64,000 nucleotides of DNA from Massilia sp. IC2-477 (lineage in GTDB: Bacteria; Pseudomonadota; Gammaproteobacteria; Burkholderiales; Burkholderiaceae_D), in assembly GCF_020707265.1 (NCBI RefSeq), contig NZ_JAJFEQ010000003.1, positions 1 to 64,000 of the forward strand, written 5' to 3'. The notes under the pieces were generated by a model. It saw only the letters and a list, made by a program, of their open reading frames with translations, searched no databases and was not told the DNA's origin. The translations under genes were made by a program, and so were the position numbers. This document shows, in pieces, positions 1-8,122 of this stretch; positions within the stretch are counted from its first letter, which is position 1, and each line of letters opens with the position of its first letter.

Positions 1-76
1 TTTCCATCGATTATTTAATTGATGAGCTAACCGGAACCGCGCCGCGCCGGGGGCGGGGAATAAAAGGGAGGGGGAA

Positions 77-105
77 TAAAAAACGCGCCGTCGATGCGGC
101 GCGTG
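77..105 (-). terminator. Rho-independent terminator of the DUF1460 lipoprotein gene
   Basis: Read on the minus strand, an 8-bp GC stem (CGCGCCGC/GCGGCGCG type) is followed at once by six T residues. It lies about 35 bases after the stop of the minus-strand lipoprotein gene, so it most likely ends that transcript. Confidence 0.8.
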
Positions 106-140
106 TGGAGGGGCGGATACCGGCCTGGCCGGCGGCGGGT

Positions 141-1118
141 TCAGGCTGCAGGCCGGCCCGGGCGCGGCTGCGGCGCCATCGGCGGCACCGTGATCTGTTC
201 GTTCAGGCGCAGGAACTTGAAGCCGGCCAGCACCTGGCCCGGCTTGCCTTCGCGAGCGTTGCGCGCTTCGCGCTCCGCGGCGCGCGCGATGAAGGACGCA
301 AACGTCTCTTCGCGCACCTGCGGCGCCTGCGAATGCAGCAGGCGGCGTTCGCCATTGGGGCCCAGTACCACCAGGCCGACGTGCGAGGCCCAGTATTCGC
401 CGTTGCGGGTCGAGATCACGTTCACGAAATCGCCTTCCTGCAGCTGGCCGGCGATCGCCGCCACCGCGTCCTTGGCCACGTAGGCCTGGCGGCTGTTCTC
501 GACCGGGATGTCGCGCACGGTATGGTGGCGGGTGCGCAGGAAGCGGGCGCGGTCCACCGTCATGGCATACGACGGTCCGTTCGGCCCGGCCAGTTCGGCG
601 CTGACGTCGGTGACCAGCCAGCGGTTGGCCACGTTCCAGTCCATCTCGGTGTAGTGGTTGCGGGTAGCCACGCCGATCACGCCGTCGCGGTAGCGGATGC
701 GCTGCAGCATCCAGAAGAATTCCTCCCAGGACTGCGACAGCGCCATCGCATAGGTGTGTTCCGCAAACACCACGCAGTCGCTTTCCTTCAGGCTGAACAG
801 CGGCAGGTTGTCGTGCACTTCATACGGGAATTCACCCAGCAGGTGCAGGGAATAGGGCTGGCCAAGGTTCTTGCGCCCGATCGCAGCGATGCGCTTGCGC
901 AGGTCTGGTTCGCTCGTCTGCATGTGGGCGATGTAGCGGCCCGCTTCCTGCGGCGTCATCTGGTACAGCGGCTTGTTCAGCACGGTGGCGAGCGGGATGT
1001 CGGCCGGCTGCGTGACGGGGGCGGGAGGCTGTGGGGACGTGGTGGCGCAGCCGGCAAGGGCGGCGCCGGCCAGCAGCAGGCTGACGAGACGGAGGGTGCT
1101 AGGCACGGCGGTAGGCAT
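141..1118 (-). CDS. DUF1460 (N-acetylmuramoyl-L-alanine amidase-like) lipoprotein
   Basis: The 325-residue product begins with a lipoprotein signal peptide ending in the lipobox LAGC (Cys about residue 24), followed by a Pro-rich linker. The rest matches the DUF1460 family, which has a papain/NlpC-like fold and is annotated as amidase-like cell-wall hydrolase. The probable nucleophile lies in SDCVVFAEHTYAMA, and a candidate catalytic His in ASHVGLVV near the C-terminus. The expected place is the periplasmic face of an envelope membrane, acting on peptidoglycan or a muropeptide, but the substrate cannot be read from sequence. It stands alone on the minus strand with its own terminator and is divergent from the TonB receptor. 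No strong ribosome site is seen before the ATG. Confidence 0.75.
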   Translation of the reverse strand: MPTAVPSTLRLVSLLLAGAALAGCATTSPQPPAPVTQPADIPLATVLNKPLYQMTPQEAGRYIAHMQTSEPDLRKRIAAIGRKNLGQPYSLHLLGEFPYEVHDNLPLFSLKESDCVVFAEHTYAMALSQSWEEFFWMLQRIRYRDGVIGVATRNHYTEMDWNVANRWLVTDVSAELAGPNGPSYAMTVDRARFLRTRHHTVRDIPVENSRQAYVAKDAVAAIAGQLQEGDFVNVISTRNGEYWASHVGLVVLGPNGERRLLHSQAPQVREETFASFIARAAEREARNAREGKPGQVLAGFKFLRLNEQITVPPMAPQPRPGRPAA

Positions 1119-1375
1119 GGTCGGAATGGCACTCGTGACGGTGGAAGATAGCCCTCACGCTACTGCCGCGTGCGCGCGATAGGCCAATGAAATTATGTTT
1201 ATTCCGTATAACTTTTGCAACAGCTGCATATGTACATTCCTGGAAGTTATATAGGCGCGAACACAAGTGATTATTCAGCAAGCCTGCATTTAATCAATAC
1301 TCCGAGAATGGCAGCGATGGCGCCTGCCATCCCCAAGCTGCACATTAAAAGCTATAAAACACCAGGAGAGACTCT

Positions 1376-4339
1376 ATGTTCAAGCAGAAGCCGCTCGCAG
1401 CGGCCGTTTCAATGGCGGTGTGGAGCCTCGCGGCCATGCCTGCGATGGCGCAGGATGCACCGTCCGGCCAGGTCCAGACCGTCGAAGTGACTGGTATCCG
1501 CGCCTCGATGGCGAAATCGCTGGCCGTCAAGCGCGACTCGTCCGCCAACGTTGAGGTGATCACCGCGGAAGACGTGGGCAAGATGCCGGACAAGAACCTG
1601 GCCGATTCGCTGCAGCGCCTCGCCGGCGTGGCCGTGCGTACCGACTACGACGAAGCCGAAAAAGTCGCCATGCGCGGCACCAACCCGGACCACACCCTGA
1701 TTCTGTTCAACGGCCACACCGTTTCGGGCGGCGACTGGTACGTCGCCGACCAGCTGTCGAGCAGCCGTTCGACCAGCCTGTCGCTGATGCCGTCCTCCGT
1801 CCTGAATCAGGCCGTGGTTTACAAGACCTCGCAGGCCAACATCGTCGACGGCGGCATGGCCGGCACCATCAACGTCAGCACCCGCAAGCCGCTGGCCCAG
1901 AAAGAGCGCCTCACCGGCGTCGTCAACATCGGCGGCGTGTACTCGGAACTGCCTGGCAAGGCGGCGCACGACACCAATGCCTCGATGAACTGGAAGAACG
2001 AATCGAACACCTTCGGTTTCATCCTGCAGGGCTTCGCCGAAAAGCGCCACGTTCGCCGCGACTCGGCCTCGCGCTTCGCCTACGCGGGCGGTAGCGGCTG
2101 GGACGTGATCAACACCTCCACCATGCTGGGCATCACCGACGCGTCGCTGGCCGGCACCGGCTACAAGGCCTCGGATCTGAACGGCGTGCGCATTCCGGGT
2201 TCGATGAGCACGGAATTCGTTGAAGGCGTGCGTGACCGCAAGGGCGGTATGTTCTCGGCCCAGTTCAAGCCAAATGCGGATCTCGACATGACCCTGACGG
2301 GCTTCCATTCGGAGATGAAGGCGAATAACTTCGGCCGTCTGAATGCCGGCGCCATGTTCAGCATGCTTCGGGGCCAGGGCGGCGTGCAGGGCGCCGCCAC
2401 GCCGACCGATTCGAACGGCCAGCGCGTCTATGCCCAAATCAAGAATCCGGTGATCGTGACCGAGCGCACCCTGTACGGCCACGAGCTGAAGGTGCTGAAG
2501 GCGGCTGACATCGTCTATCCGACGGGCACCACCCCACAGTACATCGGCGAGACCGAGGGCGCCTACCGCGACGGCGCCAAGGCTACCTCCGCCTTCCTCG
2601 ACCTCGACGTCAAGTACCGCGTGAGCCAGGACCTGACCGTCAAGGGCCTGCTGTCGAGCACCAAGGGCGTCGGCCAGACCGCGCTCGACCAGGGCTTGAC
2701 CTACACCCGCTATGGTACCGGTGTGCGCTACGCCCTGGGCGGCCTGCACGATGCGCCTTTCGTCCAGTATCTGGGCACCGGCCCCAACGTCCCGGGCCGT
2801 AACGCCGACGGCAGCGGCTTCGTGCTGACCGGGCGCGCCGCGTCGGGCGTGAAGACCACCGACAAGGAAAACAGCATCAACATCGATGCCGAGTACCGCC
2901 TCGATAACGCCTTGGTCAGGTCGCTCGAATTCGGTGCACGCCATGCCGATCACCGCCGCGACAGTGCGCGCCGCTTCCCGCAACTGCGCACCGCTAATCT
3001 GAACGACAATGCGCCGACTTCGGCGTCGAGCTTCATTCCCTATCCGTCGGACTTTGGCGCGGACCTGGACGGCCCGGCGGGCTGGGACAACACCAGCTGG
3101 ACCCTGACGCCGGAAGCGATGAAGGCCTACTTCGCGGCCAACTACAAGCCGACGAACGCCGACTGGGAACGTCGCGTGTCGACCGAGCTCGATATGCGCG
3201 AGCGGCAGAGCGCCGCCTACATCATGGGTAACCTGGAAGGCGAACGCTGGTCCGGTAACCTCGGCCTGCGCTACGTGCGCACCAAGGTCAACGCTGCGGT
3301 GCCGTCGCCGATCCCGGTGGGCCTGTGCCCGCGTACCGAACCGGGCAAGCCAGCCACCACCTGCGCAGCGGTGCCGGGCGCGATCACCACCACCAGCGAT
3401 GGCGTGCAGTACTACGACGGCGTGCCCTTCAACCCGCTGGCCGGCGTGATGTACTACAAGGAAGCGAAGGAAAGCACCTACGGCAATCTGCTGCCGAGCC
3501 TGAACATCCGCTACGAACTGGACAAGGACCAGATCCTGCGCTTCGGCGCCAGCAAGACCCTGTCGCGCCAGAACTACAACCTGCTCGGCGCCGGCTACGG
3601 CTCGCCGACCTGCACCGACGGTTTCTGCCAGGTCACAGGCCCGAATCCGAACCTGGATGCGCTGGTGTCGAAGAACCTGGACCTGTCCTACGCCTGGTAC
3701 TTCGCACGCCGCTCGATGGTGGGCGTGAACCTGTTCGCGTCGAACATCGAAGGCTACGCCAAGACGGGTATCGCCGGCCAGGACGTGGTGCAGCTGCTCG
3801 ACCCGCGCGACAACACCATCAAGAACTTCGCGGTCAACTCGGCCTCGACGCAGGATGCCCGCATCCGCGGCATCGAGCTGATCTACGAACAACCGTTCGG
3901 CAGCAGCCCGTTCGGCTTCACCTCGAACTTCAGCAAGTCGAAGACCAAAGTCGCGGATGGCCGTCCGATGGTGGGCGCGTCGGAATACGCTGCTAACCTG
4001 GGCGTGTACTTCGAGAACGACAAGCTGTCGGCACGCGTGGTCGCCAACTACCGCAGCGAGTACATCAACACCTCGACCGCGCCGGCGCCGAACGCGAACA
4101 GCCAGGGCCTGTCGACCATCAACGGCATCCTGATGCCGGTCGCACCGACCATGGCCGCACCGGTGACCACGCTGGCGTTCAACATGAGCTACAACCTCAT
4201 GCCGAACCTGGTGCTGTCCTTTGATGCGACCAACTTGACCAACGTGAAGCGCGCCTACTATCGCTACAGCGAAGAAGAGCAGCAGAAGCTGGACGTCACC
4301 GGCCGCATCTTCTACCTGAACCTGAAGTACCGCTTCTAA
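1376..4339 (+). CDS. TonB-dependent receptor (Xanthomonas/Caulobacter type)
   Basis: The 987-residue product is an outer-membrane active-transport channel. A signal peptide ends near AMPAMAQD. A TonB-box-like stretch (VQTVEVTGIR, about residues 32-41) is followed by the plug domain with the family signature VITAEDVGKMPDKNLADSLQ, then a long beta-barrel ending in an aromatic residue (LNLKYRF), as needed for BAM insertion. Length and plug wording fit the TIGR01782 group, whose members often import oligosaccharides or peptides. No ligand-specific enzyme or regulator is adjacent, so the substrate is unknown. The ATG has a good ribosome site (AGGAGA). A 257-base upstream region leaves room for regulation, but no operator was recognised. 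A strong terminator follows. Confidence 0.92.
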   Translation: MFKQKPLAAAVSMAVWSLAAMPAMAQDAPSGQVQTVEVTGIRASMAKSLAVKRDSSANVEVITAEDVGKMPDKNLADSLQRLAGVAVRTDYDEAEKVAMRGTNPDHTLILFNGHTVSGGDWYVADQLSSSRSTSLSLMPSSVLNQAVVYKTSQANIVDGGMAGTINVSTRKPLAQKERLTGVVNIGGVYSELPGKAAHDTNASMNWKNESNTFGFILQGFAEKRHVRRDSASRFAYAGGSGWDVINTSTMLGITDASLAGTGYKASDLNGVRIPGSMSTEFVEGVRDRKGGMFSAQFKPNADLDMTLTGFHSEMKANNFGRLNAGAMFSMLRGQGGVQGAATPTDSNGQRVYAQIKNPVIVTERTLYGHELKVLKAADIVYPTGTTPQYIGETEGAYRDGAKATSAFLDLDVKYRVSQDLTVKGLLSSTKGVGQTALDQGLTYTRYGTGVRYALGGLHDAPFVQYLGTGPNVPGRNADGSGFVLTGRAASGVKTTDKENSINIDAEYRLDNALVRSLEFGARHADHRRDSARRFPQLRTANLNDNAPTSASSFIPYPSDFGADLDGPAGWDNTSWTLTPEAMKAYFAANYKPTNADWERRVSTELDMRERQSAAYIMGNLEGERWSGNLGLRYVRTKVNAAVPSPIPVGLCPRTEPGKPATTCAAVPGAITTTSDGVQYYDGVPFNPLAGVMYYKEAKESTYGNLLPSLNIRYELDKDQILRFGASKTLSRQNYNLLGAGYGSPTCTDGFCQVTGPNPNLDALVSKNLDLSYAWYFARRSMVGVNLFASNIEGYAKTGIAGQDVVQLLDPRDNTIKNFAVNSASTQDARIRGIELIYEQPFGSSPFGFTSNFSKSKTKVADGRPMVGASEYAANLGVYFENDKLSARVVANYRSEYINTSTAPAPNANSQGLSTINGILMPVAPTMAAPVTTLAFNMSYNLMPNLVLSFDATNLTNVKRAYYRYSEEEQQKLDVTGRIFYLNLKYRF

Positions 4340-4358
4340 TTCCCGTGTAGATCCGTGT

Positions 4359-4384
4359 AAGGGGAGCTTCGGCTCCCCTTTTTC
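4359..4384 (+). terminator. Rho-independent terminator after the TonB receptor
   Basis: A perfect 8-bp stem AGGGGAGC/GCTCCCCT with a TTCG tetraloop is followed by a T run, 20 bases after the receptor stop codon. Confidence 0.92.
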
Positions 4385-4453
4385 ATGTTTGCTCGAGGCT
4401 GTTTTCCATGAGCGCCCGTTCCCTTGTAGGAGACGGCCTATCGAAAAATGTGC

Positions 4454-4608
4454 GGCACCTAACGGTGGCTATTGGACCCCATCGATAAGATGGAGTCGTC
4501 CGAGTGAGGCACCTGTGCGATAAACGCACGGCGCCAACAGCTCGACAGGTTAGCCGGTCGCCTCGAGGACCGGCACCAATTCCGGGCCGCTGCTCCGTGC
4601 AGAGGCCC
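4454..4608 (+). other. Hairpin-rich leader upstream of two micro-genes
   Basis: The 245-base stretch between the receptor terminator and the next start holds at least five short hairpins in series. They are CACC/GGTG (4456-4467), CCATC-GATAA-GATGG inside a GGAC/GTCC outer stem (4474-4501), GTGCG-ATAAA-CGCAC (4515-4529), CCGGTC/GACCGG (4554-4573) and GGGCC/GGCCC (4584-4608). Two of the loops share an ATAA core. It does not match a riboswitch class I recognise. Pairing was read by eye, and GC-rich DNA forms hairpins by chance, so this is only a candidate structured 5' leader or small RNA. Confidence 0.4.
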
Positions 4609-4629
4609 CCAACGGTAGCGGAGGCCGCC

Positions 4630-4791
4630 ATGTCCGAGATCAAGCATCCCCCCAAGCACCTGGTACGCGAATACCTCGAGCGCCGCGCGCGCGACAGTGC
4701 GCCGCCACCGACGCCGGAGGAAATCCGCCGCCAGCTCGGCTGGGGCATGCTGATGCCGTCCGATCTCAAGATGGGCAGCAACCGCTCCTAA
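4630..4791 (+). CDS. Small conserved-looking hypothetical protein (53 aa)
   Basis: I do not recognise this protein. It begins MSEIKHPPKHLVREYLERRA and is basic, with a Pro stretch (APPPTP) and the motif EEIRRQLGWGM. It has no membrane segment, signal peptide or cysteine. An in-frame ATG further upstream (4504) would run through the hairpin leader. ATG 4630 was preferred because GCGGAGG lies six bases before it and coding-like wording starts there. It is followed 44 bases later by another micro-gene with its own ribosome site and then a terminator, so the two probably share one transcript. Confidence 0.6.
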   Translation: MSEIKHPPKHLVREYLERRARDSAPPPTPEEIRRQLGWGMLMPSDLKMGSNRS

Positions 4792-4835
4792 TCCCTCCGC
4801 GCCAGGACGGCGCGGCCACCACACAGGAGACGTTC

Positions 4836-5009
4836 ATGACCAAGAGCATCGGCAACAAACACGAAGCACAACACCGCGGCAAGAAAGAGCGACTCGAGAT
4901 CCGCCGCACCAACATCGCGCGCGAAGCCGTGAAGATGGCCGAGGCCCGCGCCAAATACCGCAACCAGGTCAAGGGCCGTCCGCAGATGGACCTGTCGGCA
5001 TCGGCCTGA
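4836..5009 (+). CDS. Small basic hypothetical protein (57 aa)
   Basis: This is a 57-residue, very hydrophilic, Lys/Arg-rich protein (MTKSIGNKHEAQHRGKKERL at the start) that is probably helical through its middle third. No known domain is recognised; its charge would suit nucleic-acid or ribosome binding, but that is a guess. The ATG is preceded by ACAGGAGA at good spacing and the frame ends just before a strong terminator, which supports a real gene. It follows the 53-aa gene in the same direction. Confidence 0.6.
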   Translation: MTKSIGNKHEAQHRGKKERLEIRRTNIAREAVKMAEARAKYRNQVKGRPQMDLSASA

Positions 5010-5034
5010 TACGCGACCGCAGTCTGCCCAGCTG

Positions 5035-5061
5035 GCCCGCCTCCATGGCGGGCTTTTTTTT
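5035..5061 (+). terminator. Rho-independent terminator after the micro-genes
   Basis: The stem GCCCGCC/GGCGGGC with a 4-base loop is followed by eight T residues, 26 bases after the stop of the 57-aa gene. Confidence 0.92.
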
Positions 5062-5186
5062 GCGCCGTCCGCCGAATTCTTCTCCATTCGCCGCTTCCCC
5101 GCCGCCATTCGCCGAAAGGCGCTTTCCCCGCAGCTTGCCCATCCGCTATCGTGTGTCCATACCAACCACACACGAGGAGTCACGCA

Positions 5187-5558
5187 ATGCATACCGAAGA
5201 CGCATACAGCGGGCGCAAACAGGCAGTCTGGGGCATCCTGATGATCGCCTTCGGCACGTTCTTCCTGCTCGACCGCATGGATTTCCTTGACGCCGAGACC
5301 TACTGGCATTACTGGCCGCTGGCGCTGGTCATCGTCGGCCTCACCCAGCTTGCCGGTTTTCCGAAGCCGCGCGACATCGGCAACGGCCTGTGGTCGATCT
5401 TCATCGGCCTGTGGCTGTACGCCTGCCTCGGACACGTGTACGGCCTGACTTTCCGCAACAGCTGGCCGCTGTTCATCCTGGCCTGGGGCGTCAAGCTGGT
5501 GTGCCAGCCCTTCATCGAACGCCGCCTGGCAGCCAATACCCCGGAGAGCAAGCAATGA
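5187..5558 (+). CDS. LiaI/LiaF-like transmembrane protein (DUF5668 type)
   Basis: The 123-residue product is mostly membrane segments in the pattern of the LiaF-type transmembrane domain: GILMIAFGTFFLLDRMDFLD, then a WPLALVIVGLTQL helix, then a second similar pair. Members sense or modulate envelope state in LiaRS-type systems of Firmicutes; in proteobacteria the role is not established. ATG 5187 is chosen over an upstream in-frame start because CGAGGAG lies just before it. The stop overlaps the start of the next gene by four bases (ATGA), so translation of the two is coupled. This is the first gene of a four-gene operon ending in a LytTR regulator. Confidence 0.75.
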   Translation: MHTEDAYSGRKQAVWGILMIAFGTFFLLDRMDFLDAETYWHYWPLALVIVGLTQLAGFPKPRDIGNGLWSIFIGLWLYACLGHVYGLTFRNSWPLFILAWGVKLVCQPFIERRLAANTPESKQ

Positions 5559-6304
5559 GCAAGGAATTCCAGACCAAGGACGCTTATCCGTCCAAACCGC
5601 CGGTTCCAAAAAAACCGGTCAGCAGCCAGGTCGTGCTCGGCCTGCTGGTGATCCTGGCCGGGGTCCTGTTCCTGCTCGATAACCTGCACATCCTCGACCT
5701 GCACCGTGCGGTGTCGTTCTGGCCCGTGGTGTTCATCATCGTGGGCACGGTCAAGCTGCTGGACACCCAGACCCGCGGCGGCCAGATCCTGGGCGGCGTC
5801 TTCATCGCCGTGGGCGTCCTGATGATCCTGGACCGCCTGGACATCATCGACTTCAACGTGCACACCCTGTGGCCGCTGTTCTTCATCGGCTTCGGCCTCT
5901 ACACGCTGTACAAGGCGCGCACCGGGCAGCGCCTGATCCAGATCGACGGCGTCAAGGACGAAAAGGACCTGGGCGGCAGCGGCGTGTTGAACGTCAACGC
6001 GATCCTGGGCGGCATCGAGCGGCGCGTGTTCACCCCGGATTTTCGCGGCGGCGAAGTCAGCGCGGTGATGGGCGGCTGCGACCTCGACCTGCGCAACTCC
6101 TCGATCCAGGGCGAAGCCGTGGTCACCGTGTTCGCCTTCTGGGGCGGCGTCACGCTGAAGGTGCCGCCCGACTGGACGGTGGTCCTGAACGGCACGCCGA
6201 TCATGGGCGGCTTCGAGGAAAAGACCGCCATTCCGCCGGACGACAGCAAGCGCCTGATCGTGCGCGGCTACGCGATCATGGGTGGCGTCGAGGTGCGCAA
6301 CTGA
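5555..6304 (+). CDS. LiaF-like membrane protein with cell-wall-active antibiotic response domain
   Basis: The 249-residue product has a short polar N-terminus, then two repeats of the LiaF transmembrane unit (LLVILAGVLFLLDNLHILD and GGVFIAVGVLMILDRLDIID), then a soluble C-terminal domain. That domain carries Gly-rich turns such as NAILGGIERRV, VMGGCDLDLR and AIMGGVEVRN, typical of the LiaF C-terminal family (DUF2154, predicted beta-helical). In Bacillus, LiaF holds the LiaS kinase inactive until lipid-II-targeting antibiotics or envelope damage appear. Here the partner downstream is a LytS-type kinase instead of LiaS. It overlaps the preceding gene by four bases. Confidence 0.8.
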   Translation: MSKEFQTKDAYPSKPPVPKKPVSSQVVLGLLVILAGVLFLLDNLHILDLHRAVSFWPVVFIIVGTVKLLDTQTRGGQILGGVFIAVGVLMILDRLDIIDFNVHTLWPLFFIGFGLYTLYKARTGQRLIQIDGVKDEKDLGGSGVLNVNAILGGIERRVFTPDFRGGEVSAVMGGCDLDLRNSSIQGEAVVTVFAFWGGVTLKVPPDWTVVLNGTPIMGGFEEKTAIPPDDSKRLIVRGYAIMGGVEVRN

Positions 6305-6317
6305 TGGGGCGCACACG

Positions 6318-7406
6318 GTGAGCGGCGGGTTCTGGGCGCGGCGCAGCGTCGCGCTTTACCTGCTGGCCTGGCTGATGCTGGGCGTGCTGCTGGCGGGGCT
6401 GATCGTCGCCACCAGCGCGGCGTCCACAGCTGCCAGCCTGCTGTTCGCGCTGCCGCTCGCCCTGTTCTACGCCTGTGCCTGCGGCTTTTCCGCCTACTAC
6501 CTGTGCCGTGCCTACCCGCTGGCGCAGCGCAGGCTGCGTGCGGTCCTGACAGTGTTCCTGTTCAGCGGCTTGAGCGCAGCGCTGCTGTGGTGCGCGGCGG
6601 GCAGCGCCTGGGCCGCCCTGTGCCGGCTGCTGCTGGGACAGGAGGGCGCCGTCATCTTCAACCGTCCGTTCGCGGCGGTGATGCTCGGGATCGGGGTGCT
6701 GCTGTACTGGATGACCGCGGTGGCGCACTACCTGGCGCTCGAATTCGAGCGGGCGCGCCGCGCCGAGACCCGCGAACTGGAATCGCGCCTGCTGGCCCAG
6801 GACGCCGAACTGCGCATGCTGCGCACCCAGATCGATCCGCACTTCCTGTTCAACAGCCTGAATTCGATCAGCGCCCTGACCGCGATCGACGCCGGCCGGG
6901 CCCGCGACATGACCTTGCAGCTGGCCGGTTTCTTTCGCCAGACCCTGGGTCTGGAAGCGCACCGCAAGGTGAGCCTGGGCGAGGAGCTCGCCCTGGTCGA
7001 ATGCTTCCTGGCGATCGAACAGGTGCGCTTTGGGCCGCGCCTGGCCTTCGCCCGCGAGGTGGGCGAGGACGCCAGGGAGTGCCTGCTGCCGCCGATGATC
7101 CTGCAGCCGCTCGTGGAGAACGCGGTCAAGCACGGGATTGGCCAGCTGCTCGATGGCGGTATGATTCGTATTGACGCCGAGCGTACCGGTTCGCTGCTGC
7201 GTATCCGGGTCGGGAACGACGCCGATCCGGACGGGGCGGGCGCGCAGGGCGAAGGCCGGGGCATCGGCCTGGTGAACGTACGCCAGCGCCTGGCGGCGGC
7301 CTACGGCAGGGAAGCCAGCGTGCACTGGGCACGCGAGAACAACACATTCTGGGTGCAGCTGGTGCTGCCCGCGGAGACGGAAAGAGACCTGAGATGCGAG
7401 TACTGA
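6318..7406 (+). CDS. LytS/AlgZ-type sensor histidine kinase
   Basis: The product is about 362 residues from a GTG start. Four hydrophobic segments fill the first 140 residues, with no periplasmic sensor domain of any size. The His_kinase (PF06580) block follows, with the phospho-acceptor His in QIDPHFLFNSLNS (about residue 175), then a HATPase domain with the N-box QPLVENAVKHGI and a G-box around GRGIGLVNVRQRL. It should phosphorylate the LytTR regulator encoded next, with which it overlaps by 13 bases. An in-frame ATG at 6282 lies inside the LiaF-like gene. GTG 6318 was preferred because it leaves a 13-base gap and puts the first membrane helix at the N-terminus. Confidence 0.88.
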   Translation: MSGGFWARRSVALYLLAWLMLGVLLAGLIVATSAASTAASLLFALPLALFYACACGFSAYYLCRAYPLAQRRLRAVLTVFLFSGLSAALLWCAAGSAWAALCRLLLGQEGAVIFNRPFAAVMLGIGVLLYWMTAVAHYLALEFERARRAETRELESRLLAQDAELRMLRTQIDPHFLFNSLNSISALTAIDAGRARDMTLQLAGFFRQTLGLEAHRKVSLGEELALVECFLAIEQVRFGPRLAFAREVGEDARECLLPPMILQPLVENAVKHGIGQLLDGGMIRIDAERTGSLLRIRVGNDADPDGAGAQGEGRGIGLVNVRQRLAAAYGREASVHWARENNTFWVQLVLPAETERDLRCEY

Positions 7407-8122
7407 TCGTCGACGACGAACACCTGGCGCGCGCGCTGCTGCGCGAATACCTGGCCGCCCATGCCGACATCGAGATCGTGGGCGAATGCGCCAACGGTTT
7501 CGAGGCGGTCAAGGCGATCGGCGAACTCGATCCCGAGCTGGTCTTCCTCGACATCCAGATGCCCAAGCTCGACGGCTTCGAGGTGGTCGAACTGGCGGGC
7601 GCCAAGCCGCACTATGTCTTCGCCACCGCCTACGACCAGTACGCCCTCAAGGCCTTCGAGGTGCATGCGATCGACTACCTGCTCAAGCCCTTCAGCCGCG
7701 AACGGCTGGCCCAGGCGCTCGATCATGCCAGGGCCCGCCGGCCGCAGGAAGGGCAGGTGGAAGCACTGGTGAGCGAGGCGGCGCAGCGGCGTGGCTACCT
7801 CGAACGCGTCCTGATCAAGGATGGCGCGCGTGTGCACGTGGTGCCGGCATCGACCATCGATTACATCGAGGCGCAGGACGACTACGTGCAGGTGACGGCG
7901 GCGGGCAAGGCTCATCTGAAGCACCAGCGCATGGCGGAACTGGAAAGCCAGCTCGACCCGCAGGTGTTCATCCGCATCCACCGTTCCTACATCGTCAACG
8001 TGGGCGCGATCGCCCGCATCGAGCCAAGCAGCAAGGACAACTACTGCGCCGTGCTGAAGGACGGAACCAAACTGCCGATCAGCCGCAGCGGTTACCAGAA
8101 GGTGCGCGAGCTGATGCGCTAG
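7394..8122 (+). CDS. LytTR-family response regulator
   Basis: The 242-residue protein has a receiver domain (acidic pocket IVDDEH, phospho-acceptor Asp53 in LVFLDIQMPKLDG, conserved Lys in LLKPFS) and a C-terminal LytTR DNA-binding domain from about residue 140 (IDYIEAQDDYVQV, FIRIHRSYIVNV). It is organised like AlgR/LytR. Its partner is the overlapping LytS-type kinase, and the operon suggests that it reports signals from the two LiaF-like membrane proteins. Targets are unknown. Its stop meets the convergent helicase gene with a four-base overlap. Confidence 0.92.
   Translation: MRVLIVDDEHLARALLREYLAAHADIEIVGECANGFEAVKAIGELDPELVFLDIQMPKLDGFEVVELAGAKPHYVFATAYDQYALKAFEVHAIDYLLKPFSRERLAQALDHARARRPQEGQVEALVSEAAQRRGYLERVLIKDGARVHVVPASTIDYIEAQDDYVQVTAAGKAHLKHQRMAELESQLDPQVFIRIHRSYIVNVGAIARIEPSSKDNYCAVLKDGTKLPISRSGYQKVRELMR

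Noticed and set aside
1409..3892. Open frame of over 800 codons antisense to the TonB receptor
   Set aside because: High-GC third positions leave long open frames on the opposite strand. The translation is His/Arg/Val-rich with no family motif, and the receptor on the plus strand is certain.
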